DNA of 64,000 nucleotides, taken from positions 91,630 to 155,629 of the forward strand of contig NZ_WHZV01000008.1 in the NCBI RefSeq assembly GCF_010667645.1. Reading direction: 5' to 3'. Shown here one piece after another: positions 17,744-27,475 of this stretch. This DNA comes from Bifidobacterium platyrrhinorum. Lineage in GTDB: Bacteria > Actinomycetota > Actinomycetes > Actinomycetales > Bifidobacteriaceae. The position numbers were made by a program, and so were the translations under genes. Every line of letters begins with the position of its first letter. The first letter of the stretch is position 1. The notes under the pieces are model-generated. The model had not been told where the DNA came from. It searched no databases and worked only from the letters and a program-made list of their open reading frames with translations.

Positions 17744-17774
17744 CGGCTCCCCTCCGCGAACAGGAGGGGAGCCG
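17744..17774 (+). terminator. Intercistronic hairpin, MFS to GH78
   Basis: Perfect 12-bp arms CGGCTCCCCTCC and GGAGGGGAGCCG with a 7-nt loop, without a T-run. It may attenuate or stabilise the transcript rather than end it. Confidence 0.55.
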
Positions 17775-17875
17775 GTCCCGCATCCGACCGGCATCGGGCG
17801 CCGGCGCGACATGCGTCCGCCCCGCGCGCATCCCACACGTACATCCGAACCCACCGACAAAGGAGTCCTCCCATC

Positions 17876-20584
17876 ATGACCGGCACCACCAACGACACCA
17901 CGCGCCACGCATCCGAACCGCGGATCGTGCCCGCCACCGCCACCGACGGCCTCGACATCGCCGCCTTCACCGTCGAGCATTACCCCGGCGACGCCCTCGG
18001 CATCCCCGCCGCCCGCCCGCGCCTCAACTGGACCTATGCGCGCGAGGTCCCCGCCGACGCGCAGATCCTGCTCACGCTCACCCGCCGCACGCCCGGCTCC
18101 GCGCCCCGCGAACAGCACACCTACCTGCCCGTCGACGGCAACGTGCTCGTGCCCTGGCAGTTCGAACCGCTCGTCTCGCGCGAGGAGGCGGCCGCCACCG
18201 TGCAGGTCGTCTCCGCCTCGCATCAGCCGCTCGGCGCCCCCAGCGCCACCCTCCGCTTCGAGGCCGGCCTGTTCGACGAACACGACCACGTCGCCGACTT
18301 CGTCGGCCCCTCCTGGCCTGAGGCGGAAAGCGACCACCGCCACCTGCCGCTCGTGCGCACCGAGGTCGAACTCAAGGCGGCCCCCGTGCGCGCCCGCCTC
18401 TACCTGACCGCGCTCGGCCTGGTCGAAGCGGAGATCAACGGCCGCAAGGTCGGCCATGACGCGCTCACGCCCGGCTGGACCAACTACGACAACCGCGTCG
18501 AGATGTGGACCTACGACGTGACCGACGCCCTCAAGGCAGGCGCGAACGCGATGGGCTTCTGGCTCGGCGACGGCTGGTACCGCGGGCGCCTCGGCTTCGA
18601 CGGCGGCTACGCGAACTACTACGGCGACCGCCTCGGCGTGTTCGCCCAGCTCGAGGTCGAATACGCCGACGGCACCACCGACGCCGTCTACTCCAACTCC
18701 TGGGACCGCCGCTGGAAAACCGCGCCCGGCCCGATCGTCTGCTCCGACCTGTGCGAGGGCGAACGCTACGACGCCCGCCTCGAGAAGCCCGGCTGGTCCG
18801 AACCCGGATTCGACGATTCCGACTGGAAGCCCGTCGCCGAGGTCTTCTACGATCCCGCACGCATCGAGAACCCGTCCGCCTCGCCCGTGCGCGCGCACGA
18901 ACGCCACGATCCCGTCTCCATCGAACGCATCGGCTCGACCGACGACGGCCGCGGCGTCTGGCTCGTCGACTTCGGCCAGAACTGCACGCAGCGCATCCGC
19001 CTGAACATGCGCGGCCTCGCCGCCGGCCAGAGCGTCACGCTGCGCCACGTCGAGGTCCTCGAACCCGACGGGACCATCGCCACGCGCACCCTGCGCCGCG
19101 GCCAGCAGTGCGACGTGTACACCTCCGACGGCGCCGACGCCTGGTGGGAGCCCCGCTTCGCGATGCACGGCTTCCGCTACGCGCAGATCGAAGGCTTCGC
19201 CGGCGAACTCGCCGCCGACGACATGGACTGCCGCGTCTACCACTCCGTCATGACGCGCGCCGGCGACCTCGAGACCTCCGACCCGCTGCTCGACCGACTG
19301 CACGCCAACGCCGTCTGGTCGATGCGCTCCAACTTCGTGTCCATCCCCACCGACTGCCCGCAGCGCGACGAACGCATGGGCTGGACCGGCGACATCTGCC
19401 TGTTCGCCCCCACCGCCGCCTACCTGTACGACGTGCACGGGTTCCTGTCCAACTGGCTCAAGGACGTGCGCGCCGACCAGGTCAAGTGGGGCACCGTGCC
19501 GTTCTACGTGCCGTTCGTCCCGCTCGGCGTCTGGGCCCACCCGCAGGCCATCTCCACCTGGGGCGACTCCGCCGTCGAGGTGCCGTGGACCCTCTACATG
19601 GAATCCGGCGACCCGCAGGTGCTCGCCGACGCCTGGGAGCTGAGCCGCGACTGGATCGACGAGGTCGCCGGATACCTCTCCGGGGACGGCGTGTGGGACC
19701 GCAGGCCCGACTACCCGCTCGGCCAGCTCGGCGACTGGCTCGACCCCACCGCCCCGCCCGAAGACCCCACCCAGGCCATGACCGAGAAGGAGCTCGTCGC
19801 CACCGCCTTCTACGCCCGCTCCTGCGCACAGGCCACGCGCATCGCCGAAATCCTCGGACACGAGGAGGACGCGCGCCGCTTCGCCGCCCTGCGCGACAAG
19901 GTGACCGCCGGCTTCCTCGCCCGCTTCACCCACCTCGACGGCACGATGACCTCCGACACCCAGTGCGCCTACGCGCTCGCCATCGCCTTCGGCCTGCTCG
20001 ACGGCGAACCGGTGCGCAAGGTCAAGGCCGGCAACCGCCTCGCCTGCCTCGTACGCGAATCGGGCGGCAAGGTGAGCACCGGCTTCGCCGGCACCCCGTT
20101 CGTGCTGCCCGCCCTGACCATGACCGGCCACAACGAGGAGGCGTACGCGCTGCTCACCTCCACCGAATGCCCCAGCTGGCTCTACCAGGTCACGATGGGC
20201 GCCACCACCACGTGGGAGCGTTGGGACTCGATGCGCCCCGACCGTTCGCTCAACCCCGGCGGCATGACCTCGTTCAACCACTACGCGCTCGGCTCGGTGG
20301 CCGAATGGATGCACGCGCACATCGGCGGCCTCGAAGCCATCGAACCCGGCTGGAAGCGCTTCCGCGTCGCGCCCGTCGTCGGCGGGGGCCTCACCCACGC
20401 CTCCACCTCCCACCTGACGCCGTACGGCACCGCGGCCGTCTCGTGGGCCCTGGCCGACGACGACCCGGCGGCCGTCGACCTGACCGTCACCGTGCCGGTC
20501 GGCGCCACCGCCGTCGTGGACGTGCCCGGCCACGAGACCGAGGAGCTCGCCGCCGGCGTCCACCGCCTGCGCCTCGCCCGCTGA
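17876..20584 (+). CDS. Alpha-L-rhamnosidase, GH78
   Basis: This 902-residue inverting glycosidase releases terminal L-rhamnose. It shows the GH78 layout: an N-terminal beta-sandwich region (to ~150), Bac_rhamnosid_N with ALGLVEAEINGRKVG and NAMGFWLGDGWYRG, a second sandwich with LVDFGQNCTQRI, then an (alpha/alpha)6 barrel. The acidic signature DCPQRDERMGWTGD is near residue 493 and the base-containing GATTTWERWDS near 780. No signal peptide is visible, so it acts inside the cell. It sits between two MFS genes under the LacI-1 promoter. Likely substrates are rutinosides, neohesperidosides or similar plant glycosides (inference). Confidence 0.95.
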   Translation: MTGTTNDTTRHASEPRIVPATATDGLDIAAFTVEHYPGDALGIPAARPRLNWTYAREVPADAQILLTLTRRTPGSAPREQHTYLPVDGNVLVPWQFEPLVSREEAAATVQVVSASHQPLGAPSATLRFEAGLFDEHDHVADFVGPSWPEAESDHRHLPLVRTEVELKAAPVRARLYLTALGLVEAEINGRKVGHDALTPGWTNYDNRVEMWTYDVTDALKAGANAMGFWLGDGWYRGRLGFDGGYANYYGDRLGVFAQLEVEYADGTTDAVYSNSWDRRWKTAPGPIVCSDLCEGERYDARLEKPGWSEPGFDDSDWKPVAEVFYDPARIENPSASPVRAHERHDPVSIERIGSTDDGRGVWLVDFGQNCTQRIRLNMRGLAAGQSVTLRHVEVLEPDGTIATRTLRRGQQCDVYTSDGADAWWEPRFAMHGFRYAQIEGFAGELAADDMDCRVYHSVMTRAGDLETSDPLLDRLHANAVWSMRSNFVSIPTDCPQRDERMGWTGDICLFAPTAAYLYDVHGFLSNWLKDVRADQVKWGTVPFYVPFVPLGVWAHPQAISTWGDSAVEVPWTLYMESGDPQVLADAWELSRDWIDEVAGYLSGDGVWDRRPDYPLGQLGDWLDPTAPPEDPTQAMTEKELVATAFYARSCAQATRIAEILGHEEDARRFAALRDKVTAGFLARFTHLDGTMTSDTQCAYALAIAFGLLDGEPVRKVKAGNRLACLVRESGGKVSTGFAGTPFVLPALTMTGHNEEAYALLTSTECPSWLYQVTMGATTTWERWDSMRPDRSLNPGGMTSFNHYALGSVAEWMHAHIGGLEAIEPGWKRFRVAPVVGGGLTHASTSHLTPYGTAAVSWALADDDPAAVDLTVTVPVGATAVVDVPGHETEELAAGVHRLRLAR

Positions 20585-20626
20585 GCCGCGACCCGATCGG
20601 CGAGACCGCCCGCACACAGGGGTCGC

Positions 20627-20656
20627 CCGCCCGTCCGCACGACACCGGACGGGCGG
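20627..20656 (+). terminator. Intercistronic hairpin, GH78 to MFS
   Basis: 11-bp arms CCGCCCGTCCG and CGGACGGGCGG enclose an 8-nt loop, with no T-run. Confidence 0.5.
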
Positions 20657-20699
20657 CGGTCCCGCGCATACCGCATACACACGAAAGGGAATACACATC

Positions 20700-21992
20700 A
20701 TGGCACTCAAGGAAGAGACCGCCGCCAACGTGCCGTCCGACATCGCCCCGGACAGCGGCCGCCCGCTCACGACGGCCGAGAAATGGCGCTTCGGCATCGG
20801 CTTCGCGCTGTTCTCGCTGATCTGGATGACCGCCGGCACCTCCGGCTCGCAGGTGCTCCTGCCGCAGCGGTTCACCGAACTCGGCATCGGCGTGCCCGAG
20901 GTGATCCTCGGCACGATGAACTCCGTCGGCTGCGTGTTCGCGCTCGCCGCCAACATCATCTTCGGCGCGCTGAGCGACATGACGCGCTCCCGCTTCGGCA
21001 AGCGCACCCCGTGGGTCGTGCTCGGCGGCCTCGTCACCGCCGCAGGCTACCTGTTCGCCGCCAACAGCGTCGCGCTCGCCGGCATCGTGGGCGGATGGTG
21101 CGTCGTGCAGATCGGCGTGAACATGATGATCGCGCCCGCCGTCGCCGTGCTTTCCGACCGCATCCCCGAAAGCACGCGCGGCACGTTCTCCGCCTTCTAC
21201 GGCGGCGCGCAGATCGTCGGCCAGTCCGCCGGCACGTTCCTGGGCGCGCAGTTCATCAAGCACATGGGCGCGGGCTTCCTCACCGGCGCCGTGCTGTTCG
21301 CCGTCACCGGCATCGTCGCGGTGCTCATCTGGCCGCGCGAGCGCTCGTCGAAGGGCGTGGACGTGACCGTCGAACGCCGCACCGCTGGCGACATCGCCCG
21401 CTCGTTCATCCCGCCGACGCGCAACTGCCGTGACTTCTACCTCGCGCTCGTCGGCCGCCTGCTGCTCATGGTCGGCTGGTCGATGGTCGCCACCTACCAG
21501 CTGTACATCCTGCAGAAGTACGTGGGGCTCTCCGTCGACGACTCCGGCACGGTGATCTCCACGATGTCGGTGATCTCGATGATCGTGCTCATCGTCACCT
21601 CCGTGGTCTCCGGCCCGATCTCCGACCGCCTGCGGCGCCGCAAGATCATCGTCGCAGTCGGTTCGGTGATCATCGCCGCCGGCATCGCCATCCCGATCGC
21701 CATGCCCACCGCGCTGGGCATGATGCTCTACGCGGGCGTCGCCGGCACCGGCTACGGCATCTACATCGCCGTGGACCAGGCGCTCAACGTGGACGTGCTG
21801 CCCAGCCAGGAGGAGGCCGGCAAGGACCTCGGCATCCTCAATCTCGCCAACACGGTCGGCCAGGTGCTCGCCCCCGTGCTCGTCGGCGGCATCGTCGTGG
21901 CGACGAACAGCTACGCGCTGATCTTCCCGATCGCCATCGCCTGCGTGCTCGTCGGCGCCGTGGTCATCATGCTCATCCGCAAGGTGAAGTGA
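20700..21992 (+). CDS. MFS transporter, SLC45/GPH-like (LacI-1 module)
   Basis: The 430-residue, ~12-TM transporter has a GPH/SLC45-like loop 2-3 (ALSDMTRSRFGKRTPW) and a TM10-11 motif VDQALNVDVLPSQEEAGKDL. The same motif recurs in the transporters at 23906 and 34276, so these three are paralogues. AAAGGGA precedes ATG 20700. It is the last gene of the MFS-GH78-MFS operon. A weaker hairpin (GACCCGCC/GGCGGGTC, 22017-22047) follows. Substrate is unknown; a glycoside or disaccharide is likely from context. Confidence 0.88.
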   Translation: MALKEETAANVPSDIAPDSGRPLTTAEKWRFGIGFALFSLIWMTAGTSGSQVLLPQRFTELGIGVPEVILGTMNSVGCVFALAANIIFGALSDMTRSRFGKRTPWVVLGGLVTAAGYLFAANSVALAGIVGGWCVVQIGVNMMIAPAVAVLSDRIPESTRGTFSAFYGGAQIVGQSAGTFLGAQFIKHMGAGFLTGAVLFAVTGIVAVLIWPRERSSKGVDVTVERRTAGDIARSFIPPTRNCRDFYLALVGRLLLMVGWSMVATYQLYILQKYVGLSVDDSGTVISTMSVISMIVLIVTSVVSGPISDRLRRRKIIVAVGSVIIAAGIAIPIAMPTALGMMLYAGVAGTGYGIYIAVDQALNVDVLPSQEEAGKDLGILNLANTVGQVLAPVLVGGIVVATNSYALIFPIAIACVLVGAVVIMLIRKVK

Positions 21993-22059
21993 CGGCCTCG
22001 CCGTCCCTCACCCTCAGACCCGCCCCGCACCGCAGCGGTGGCGGGTCAGGCGCACCCGG

Positions 22060-22310
22060 CCGGTCCTCGCATACGGAATCCCCGGTTGCGGGACGGGAAG
22101 CCGGGAGGAACGTACACGGCGACGGCGCTTGTGTACGTTCCTTCCGGCGCTATGACGTCCGGCCGGAGTTTCCGTACGCGGGGACGGTCCGTCGGTTACG
22201 GAAACTCCGGTTGCCGGTCGTCCGACCGGGGATTTCGTATGCAAGGACGGCACGGTGAGTACGAAACCTCCGGTTTCGGGTCGGGGGCGGAGTGAACGTA
22301 TACGGAGATG
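22060..22310. repeat. Degenerate ~60-bp intergenic repeat units (copy A of a dispersed family)
   Basis: Imperfect units contain GTACGTTCCTTCCGG, CCGGAGTTTCCGTACGC and CCGGGGATTTCGTATGC, in direct and inverted orientation. The same elements recur at 32389-32565 and 45272-45660, each time downstream of a transcription unit. Confidence 0.6.
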
Positions 22311-22354
22311 ACGCCGCATGTGTGCATTCCGGTCGCGATGGTGGCTGATATCGT

Positions 22355-22438
22355 GATGCCTGATGCCTGATGCCTGATGCCTGATGCCTGATGCCTGATG
22401 CCTGATGCCTGATGCCTGATGCCTGATGCCCGATGCCC
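22355..22438. repeat. Heptanucleotide tandem array, 12 units of GATGCC(T/C)
   Basis: Ten perfect GATGCCT units are followed by two GATGCCC units. The array lies 116 bp upstream of the TetR-1 promoter, so its length may vary between strains. A related GTTGCCT array is at 51233. Confidence 0.95.
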
Positions 22439-22553
22439 GATGTGTCCGGGGAGGGGCTGGGCGTCCGGTGATGGTCGATAACGGCCGAGGCACGGATGAT
22501 CCGGTCATCCGACCCGGTCGTAGATGGTGGGCCGGTATCGAGCGGATATTCGA

Positions 22554-22559
22554 TATACT
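22554..22559 (+). promoter_or_regulatory. -10 hexamer of a likely leaderless tetR-1 promoter
   Basis: TATACT is followed by 7 nt and ATG 22567; no ribosome site is present. Confidence 0.6.
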
Positions 22560-22566
22560 GGCGTGC

Positions 22567-23199
22567 ATGGCTACGGTGAGGCAGAAGAGGGTGCGCAAGA
22601 GTCCCGAGGAGAGGCGTGCGGAGATCGCGGCGGCGGCGGTCCGTCTGGTGGGGGAGAAGGGCTACTACGGCACCTCGCTCAAGGACGTGGCCGACGAGGT
22701 GGGCATGAGCCAGCCCGGCCTGCTGCACTACATCGGCAACAAGGAGGGCCTGTTGTCGATGCTCATCACCGACAACTACGACGTGTACGGCACCCCGGAC
22801 GACTTCATGCGCTCGGGGCTTCCCGGCAGCGACCCCGAGAGGCTGCTGTTCCCCGCCTACCTGCGGTACCTGGTGCGCTACAACGCGCAACGCCGCGAGC
22901 TCGTGCGCCTGTACATGATTCTGGAATCCGAGGCGTTCGGCCCGGACCACCCGTTGCGCGAGTACTTCGCGAACCGTCCCGAAGCGGTGTGGGAGCACTA
23001 TTCGAAGTATCCATGGGCCATCCCGCCCGAACTGGGGTCCTGGGAGGATGCGATGCGACCGGTGGTGCGCCGATGCATCGAGGCCATGGACGGCGTCCAG
23101 CTGCGCTGGATGCGCAACCCTCCGGTCGACCTGTACGACGAATGGCTGGCGTTCGAGGCGATGATCTTCCCCTCGCCGGTGTGGGACAACTATCGGTAA
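22567..23199 (+). CDS. TetR-family regulator (TetR-1)
   Basis: The 210-residue protein has a TetR helix-turn-helix near residues 15-60 (VRLVGEKGYYGTSLKDVADEVGMSQPGLLHYIGNKEGLL, recognised by GYYGTSL and GLLHYIG.KEGLL) and a helical ligand domain. It ends MIFPSPVWDNYR, a tail shared with four other TetR proteins in this window. Longer in-frame starts exist, but the TATACT-N7-ATG promoter fixes 22567. It lies upstream of the MFS-GH42 operon on the same strand. Two TATCTAA-N6-TTAGATA sites before the MFS gene at 23906 are its probable operators. Confidence 0.92.
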   Translation: MATVRQKRVRKSPEERRAEIAAAAVRLVGEKGYYGTSLKDVADEVGMSQPGLLHYIGNKEGLLSMLITDNYDVYGTPDDFMRSGLPGSDPERLLFPAYLRYLVRYNAQRRELVRLYMILESEAFGPDHPLREYFANRPEAVWEHYSKYPWAIPPELGSWEDAMRPVVRRCIEAMDGVQLRWMRNPPVDLYDEWLAFEAMIFPSPVWDNYR

Positions 23200-23780
23200 A
23201 GCGGCATGACCGCGCCGTATGAGGCGCGACCGACCGGAGTGTGTTTTCCCTGCACAGTCCGGGGCGACACGATTCTCGACGGGGGCGTGTGATTCTCGAC
23301 GGGGTCGTGCCTACCGCGGCATGTTCCCTTCATGTGGGGCCGGGTCCTGTGCGCCGGATTCCGCCGTCAAGACCGCCTTCATGGTTCCTTTGCTCGGGTT
23401 GGGTCATTGTGAGGCGGCGCAGCCTCCGTTTCCCGTCCCCGGAGGTCTTCCCCGAATTGCATTTATCGCTCATGAGCCCGTATGCTCCGTTCCCCCGTCC
23501 CTGGAGGTTCCTCCCTTGGCTCAGTCGGCGGGAGGAGCACGGCCTTCTCCGTTCTTCCGTTCCCTCCGTTCCCTTCGTCCCCCCGTTCCCCTCCGTCCCC
23601 GGGTTCTTCCCGGATGGCCCGGATGGTCCGGATGGGGCGATCGGCTCGTCCGCGGGGCGCCCGTTCCCGCGTGCATGGCCGGTCCGGCGCTTATTGTGAA
23701 TCGATAGATAACGTTGTGGCGCGACACGCCGAAAATGTGTTCTGACAACGTTTGCTTCGCGGAAATACTGCGGATTTCAC
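23200..23780. other. Gene-free interval
   Basis: No convincing gene. It contains a direct repeat GTGATTCTCGACGGGG (about 23270-23310), a C-rich low-complexity stretch (23540-23620) and three CCGGATGG copies (about 23608-23640). Confidence 0.6.
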
Positions 23781-23800
23781 TACCTAATGGACGTTAGATA
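23781..23800. promoter_or_regulatory. TetR-type operator 1 upstream of MFS-GH42
   Basis: TACCTAATGGACGTTAGATA matches the pattern TATCTAA-N6-TTAGATA with one change and lies just upstream of the -35 box. Confidence 0.7.
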
Positions 23801-23805
23801 AACAC

Positions 23806-23835
23806 TTGACAGAAGATTTCCCGTCTTGCTATGCT
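23806..23835 (+). promoter_or_regulatory. Sigma-A-type promoter of the MFS-GH42 operon
   Basis: TTGACA (23806-23811), an 18-bp spacer and TATGCT (23830-23835). It is flanked by operators on both sides. Confidence 0.85.
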
Positions 23836-23842
23836 CACGGCA

Positions 23843-23862
23843 TATCTAATTTATGTTAGATA
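23843..23862. promoter_or_regulatory. TetR-type operator 2 downstream of the -10 box
   Basis: TATCTAATTTATGTTAGATA has perfect 7-bp arms and a 6-bp spacer, placed where it would block transcription start. Confidence 0.8.
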
Positions 23863-23905
23863 AAAGTCAACGCAGACAACGGAAGCAAGAAACAGAGGTC
23901 CAAGG

Positions 23906-25234
23906 ATGAGTGCTTCAACCGCAATCCCCGCCGACGAGCGTCTGGCGGCCTACAACGCGAACATCGCCGCGGCCGACAGGAACCCTGCCCTGTCGCCGGA
24001 GACCGGAAAAACGATGAGCAAGACCACGCTGTTCCGCTTCGGCGCCGGATTCCTGGTCTTCGGCCTGCTGTGGATGAGCGGCCTGGCCATCGTGTCCGCC
24101 GTGCTGCTCACCAAGCACCTGCAGTCCATCTTCGGCCCGGACGTCGAGGGCCTGACCGGCGTGATCAACGCCTGCACCGCCGTCGCCTCGCTGGTCTCCA
24201 ACCTGCTGTTCGGTACCCTGTCCGACCGCTCCCGCTCCAAGTGGGGCCGCCGCACCCCGTTCATCGTGCTCGGCGCCATCCTCGGCGGCGCGACCCTGTT
24301 CCTCACCGGCATGGTGACCAACGCCGCGGCCATCACCGTCATCTACTGCCTGTGCATGTTCGGCCTCAACGCCATGATCGCCCCGCTGGTCGCCATGATC
24401 TCCGACCGCATCCCGATGAACGTGCGCGGCACCATGTCCGCCTTCTTCGGCGCCGGCCAGACCTGCGGCGCCCCGATCGGCACCCTCATCGGCTCCGCGT
24501 TCATCCTCAACCCGTTCCCGGGCTTCATCCTCGCCGGCGTCCTCATGTTCCTCGGCGGCGTCGTCGCCGTGATCATCGTGCCGAAGGAATCCTCCGCCGA
24601 CTTCCTGCCCAAGGACGAGGGCAAGGCCACCGACGTGCTCAAGAGCTTCATCCCGCCGAAGTTCTCCACCGCCCACGACTTCTACAAGGCGTTCGCCGGC
24701 CGTCTGTGCATGCTGCTGAGCTACCAGATGATCACCGTCTACCAGCTGCTCATCTTCCAGAAGTACATCGGCCTGGACGACAAGGCCGCCGGCGCCGCCA
24801 TGGCCACCATGTCCCTCATCACCATGATCGTCTCCCTTGGCGGCTCCGTGGTCGCCGACCCGATCTCCGACGTCATCGGCCGCCGCAAGCTGCCCGTCGT
24901 CGCCGCCTCCGTGCTGTTCGCCATCGGCATGGCCATGCCGTGGATCATGCCGACCACCATGGGCATGTTCCTCTACGCGGGCATCGCCGGCCTCGGCTAC
25001 GGCGTCTACTCCTCCGTCGACCAGGCCCTCAACGTGGACGTGCTGCCCAACAAGGAGGAGGCCGGCAAGGACCTCGGCGTCCTCAACCTCGCCACCACGC
25101 TCGGCCAGATGCTCGGCCCGGTGCTCATGTCCGTCATCACCATCACCCTCGGCTACGCCGCCGCCTTCCCGATCTCCATCGTGTTCGCGCTGCTCGGCTG
25201 CGTGTTCATCATGATGATCAAGGGCGTCAAGTAA
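23906..25234 (+). CDS. MFS transporter, SLC45/GPH-like, paired with GH42
   Basis: The 442-residue protein has a ~35-residue hydrophilic start and ~12 TM segments. It carries LSDRSRSKWGRRTPF in loop 2-3 and VDQALNVDVLPNKEEAGKDLG late in the protein, as in its paralogues at 20700 and 34276. GAGG lies 7 nt before ATG 23906. It is 73 bp upstream of the GH42 gene, so a galactoside or arabinopyranoside is the likely cargo (inference). The TTGACA-N18-TATGCT promoter with two operators shows tight control by a TetR protein. Confidence 0.9.
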   Translation: MSASTAIPADERLAAYNANIAAADRNPALSPETGKTMSKTTLFRFGAGFLVFGLLWMSGLAIVSAVLLTKHLQSIFGPDVEGLTGVINACTAVASLVSNLLFGTLSDRSRSKWGRRTPFIVLGAILGGATLFLTGMVTNAAAITVIYCLCMFGLNAMIAPLVAMISDRIPMNVRGTMSAFFGAGQTCGAPIGTLIGSAFILNPFPGFILAGVLMFLGGVVAVIIVPKESSADFLPKDEGKATDVLKSFIPPKFSTAHDFYKAFAGRLCMLLSYQMITVYQLLIFQKYIGLDDKAAGAAMATMSLITMIVSLGGSVVADPISDVIGRRKLPVVAASVLFAIGMAMPWIMPTTMGMFLYAGIAGLGYGVYSSVDQALNVDVLPNKEEAGKDLGVLNLATTLGQMLGPVLMSVITITLGYAAAFPISIVFALLGCVFIMMIKGVK

Positions 25235-25307
25235 CCCCTCCGACCGCGACCGCAACTGCAACCGCGACCGAACACCACCGACGTCACCAAGCAAAGGAGC
25301 CAGACAC

Positions 25308-27437
25308 ATGGGCAGGAACAGCGTGGACCGCATCCTCTTCGGAGCGGCCTACTACGACGAATACATGCCGAAGGGCGAGGACCGCATCGACACCGACATG
25401 CGCATGATGCGCGCTGCCGGCATCAACCTCATCCGCATCGCCGAATCGACGTGGAGCACCTGCGAACCGCAGCCCGGCGTGTTCGACTTCACGCACGTCG
25501 ACCGCGCGCTCGACGCGGCCGCACGCCACGGCATCGACGTGATCGTCGGCACGCCCACCTACGCCGTGCCCGCATGGCTGGTGCGCATGCACCCGGACGT
25601 GCTCGCCGACACCCCCGCCGGCCCCGGCAAATACGGACCGCGCCAGATCATGGACATCGTCAACCCCGCCTACCGCCTCTACGGCGAACGCGTGATCCGC
25701 CGCCTCATCGAACACGTGGCCGGCCATCCGGCGGTCATCGGCTACCAGGTGGACAACGAGACGAAGTACTACGACTCCGTAAGTCCGGACATGCAGGCGC
25801 TGTTCGTCAAGCACCTGCGCGGGAAGTTCGACGACGACCTCGACGCGCTCAACGCGCGCTTCGGCCTCGACTACTGGTCCAACCGCGTGAACGCCTGGGA
25901 GGACTTCCCGGACGTGACCAACACCATCAACCAGTCGCTGCGCGGCGAATTCGACCGCTTCCGCCGCGTGCAGGTCGCCGAATACCTCGCCTGGCAGGCG
26001 GGCATCGTGCGCGAATACGCCCGCGACGACCAGTTCGTCACCCAGAACTTCGACTTCGAATGGCGCGGCTACTCATACGGCGTGCAGCCGGCCGTCGACC
26101 ACTTCAAGGCCTCCAGGGGCGTCGACATCACCGGCGTGGACATCTACCACCCCACCGAGGACGAGCTCACCGGCACCGAGATCGCGTTCGGTGGCGACAT
26201 GACCCGCTCCACCAAGGACGGCGCCAACTACCTCGTGCTCGAAACCGAGGCGCAGGGCCAGCACGGCTGGGTGCCGTTCCCCGGCCAACTGCGCCTGCAG
26301 GCCTACTCGCATCTCGCCTCCGGCGCCGACATGGTCGAATACTGGCACTGGCACTCCATCCACAACTCGTTCGAGACCTACTGGAAGGGCCTGCTGTCCC
26401 ACGACATGGAGCCGAATCCCACCTACGAGGAGGCCGGCGTGTTCGGTCGCGAGGTGGCCCGCCCCGAGATCGGCGGCCGCCTCGCGCATCTGAGGAAGGA
26501 CAACGGGGTCGCCATCATGGTGTCCAACGAGTCGCTCTCCGCGCTCGACTGGTTCCGCGTGGAGACCGGCTTCCCGGACGGCGTGGGCGTCAACTACAAC
26601 GACATCGTGCGCCGCGTCTACGACGCGCTCTTCCAGCTCAACGTCGAATGCGACTTCCTGCCCGTCGATGCGCCCGCCGAGCGTCTCGCCCGCTACGCGA
26701 TGATCGTCACGCCGGCGTTGTACTGCACGCCCGCCGAAACCATCGGACGCCTGCGCGATTGGGTCGCCGCCGGCGGCCACCTGGTCTCCACGCTGCGCTC
26801 GTTCGTCACCGACGACGAGGTCACCGTCTGGCACGACAGGGCGCCGCACGGCCTGACCGACGTGTTCGGCCTGACCTACAACCAGTTCACCCGTCCCAAG
26901 GGCCGTGTGGCGGTCGACTTCGCCGACGACGCGGCGCTCGCCGGCACGCCCTGCGCCAGGGCCGAGGCGCTCATCGAGCTCGTGCGCGCGGACGCCGGCA
27001 CCGAGACGCTCGCCCGTTACGGCCACTATGCGTGGAAGGACTATGCGGCCGTCACCCGCCATGCGTTCGGCGGGGGCAGCGCCGAATGGATCGCCACGCT
27101 GCTCGACGCGGACACGATGCGCGCCGTGATGCGCGAGGCCGTCGCCCACGCCGGCGTCGAGGCGCCCGGTCTGGCGCTCGCCGGCAAGGTCACGGTGCGC
27201 CGGGGCGTGAACGCGCGCGGCGAGACCGTCACGTACCTGCTCAACTATTCGGCCGACGAGGTCACGGTGCCGAGCCCCGTCGCCGGCGAGGTGGTCGTCG
27301 CGCCGCAGGTCATCGCCACCGACGGCACCGTCGACGAGGAGGCCTCCGCCGCGCTCGCCCTGCGCGAGGGCGCGACGGTCGCCGCGGGCGACGGATTGGC
27401 CATCCCGCGTTGGAACCTCGTCGTCATCGCCGGCTGA
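25308..27437 (+). CDS. GH42 beta-galactosidase-type glycosidase
   Basis: The 709-residue enzyme has all three GH42 domains. The catalytic TIM barrel (1-~390) has acid/base Glu151 in YQVDNETK and nucleophile Glu312 in LVLETEAQGQHG. A trimerisation (glutamine amidotransferase-like) domain follows (~395-600, starting VAIMVSNESLSALDWF), then a small C-terminal beta domain. It retains configuration while cleaving beta-galactosides; some bifidobacterial GH42 enzymes prefer galactan oligomers, lacto-N-biose-like or alpha-L-arabinopyranosyl bonds. No signal peptide is seen. AAAGGAG precedes the ATG. It is cotranscribed with the MFS gene and converges with tetR-2. Confidence 0.93.
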   Translation: MGRNSVDRILFGAAYYDEYMPKGEDRIDTDMRMMRAAGINLIRIAESTWSTCEPQPGVFDFTHVDRALDAAARHGIDVIVGTPTYAVPAWLVRMHPDVLADTPAGPGKYGPRQIMDIVNPAYRLYGERVIRRLIEHVAGHPAVIGYQVDNETKYYDSVSPDMQALFVKHLRGKFDDDLDALNARFGLDYWSNRVNAWEDFPDVTNTINQSLRGEFDRFRRVQVAEYLAWQAGIVREYARDDQFVTQNFDFEWRGYSYGVQPAVDHFKASRGVDITGVDIYHPTEDELTGTEIAFGGDMTRSTKDGANYLVLETEAQGQHGWVPFPGQLRLQAYSHLASGADMVEYWHWHSIHNSFETYWKGLLSHDMEPNPTYEEAGVFGREVARPEIGGRLAHLRKDNGVAIMVSNESLSALDWFRVETGFPDGVGVNYNDIVRRVYDALFQLNVECDFLPVDAPAERLARYAMIVTPALYCTPAETIGRLRDWVAAGGHLVSTLRSFVTDDEVTVWHDRAPHGLTDVFGLTYNQFTRPKGRVAVDFADDAALAGTPCARAEALIELVRADAGTETLARYGHYAWKDYAAVTRHAFGGGSAEWIATLLDADTMRAVMREAVAHAGVEAPGLALAGKVTVRRGVNARGETVTYLLNYSADEVTVPSPVAGEVVVAPQVIATDGTVDEEASAALALREGATVAAGDGLAIPRWNLVVIAG

Positions 27438-27475
27438 GGCGCGCGCCGTATGTCGCGGCCGTCCGTCGCGACGGA

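Noticed and set aside
17660..21037. 1125-codon minus-strand frame opposite GH78 and MFS
   Set aside because: Compositional shadow without motifs, crossing several real genes and their intergenic hairpins.
22355..22438. CRISPR array
   Set aside because: The 7-bp units are contiguous with no spacers and no cas genes are present; the same holds for 51233-51288.
23219..23707. Open frame after tetR-1
   Set aside because: C-rich low-complexity DNA is open in all plus frames; no ribosome site or recognisable protein.
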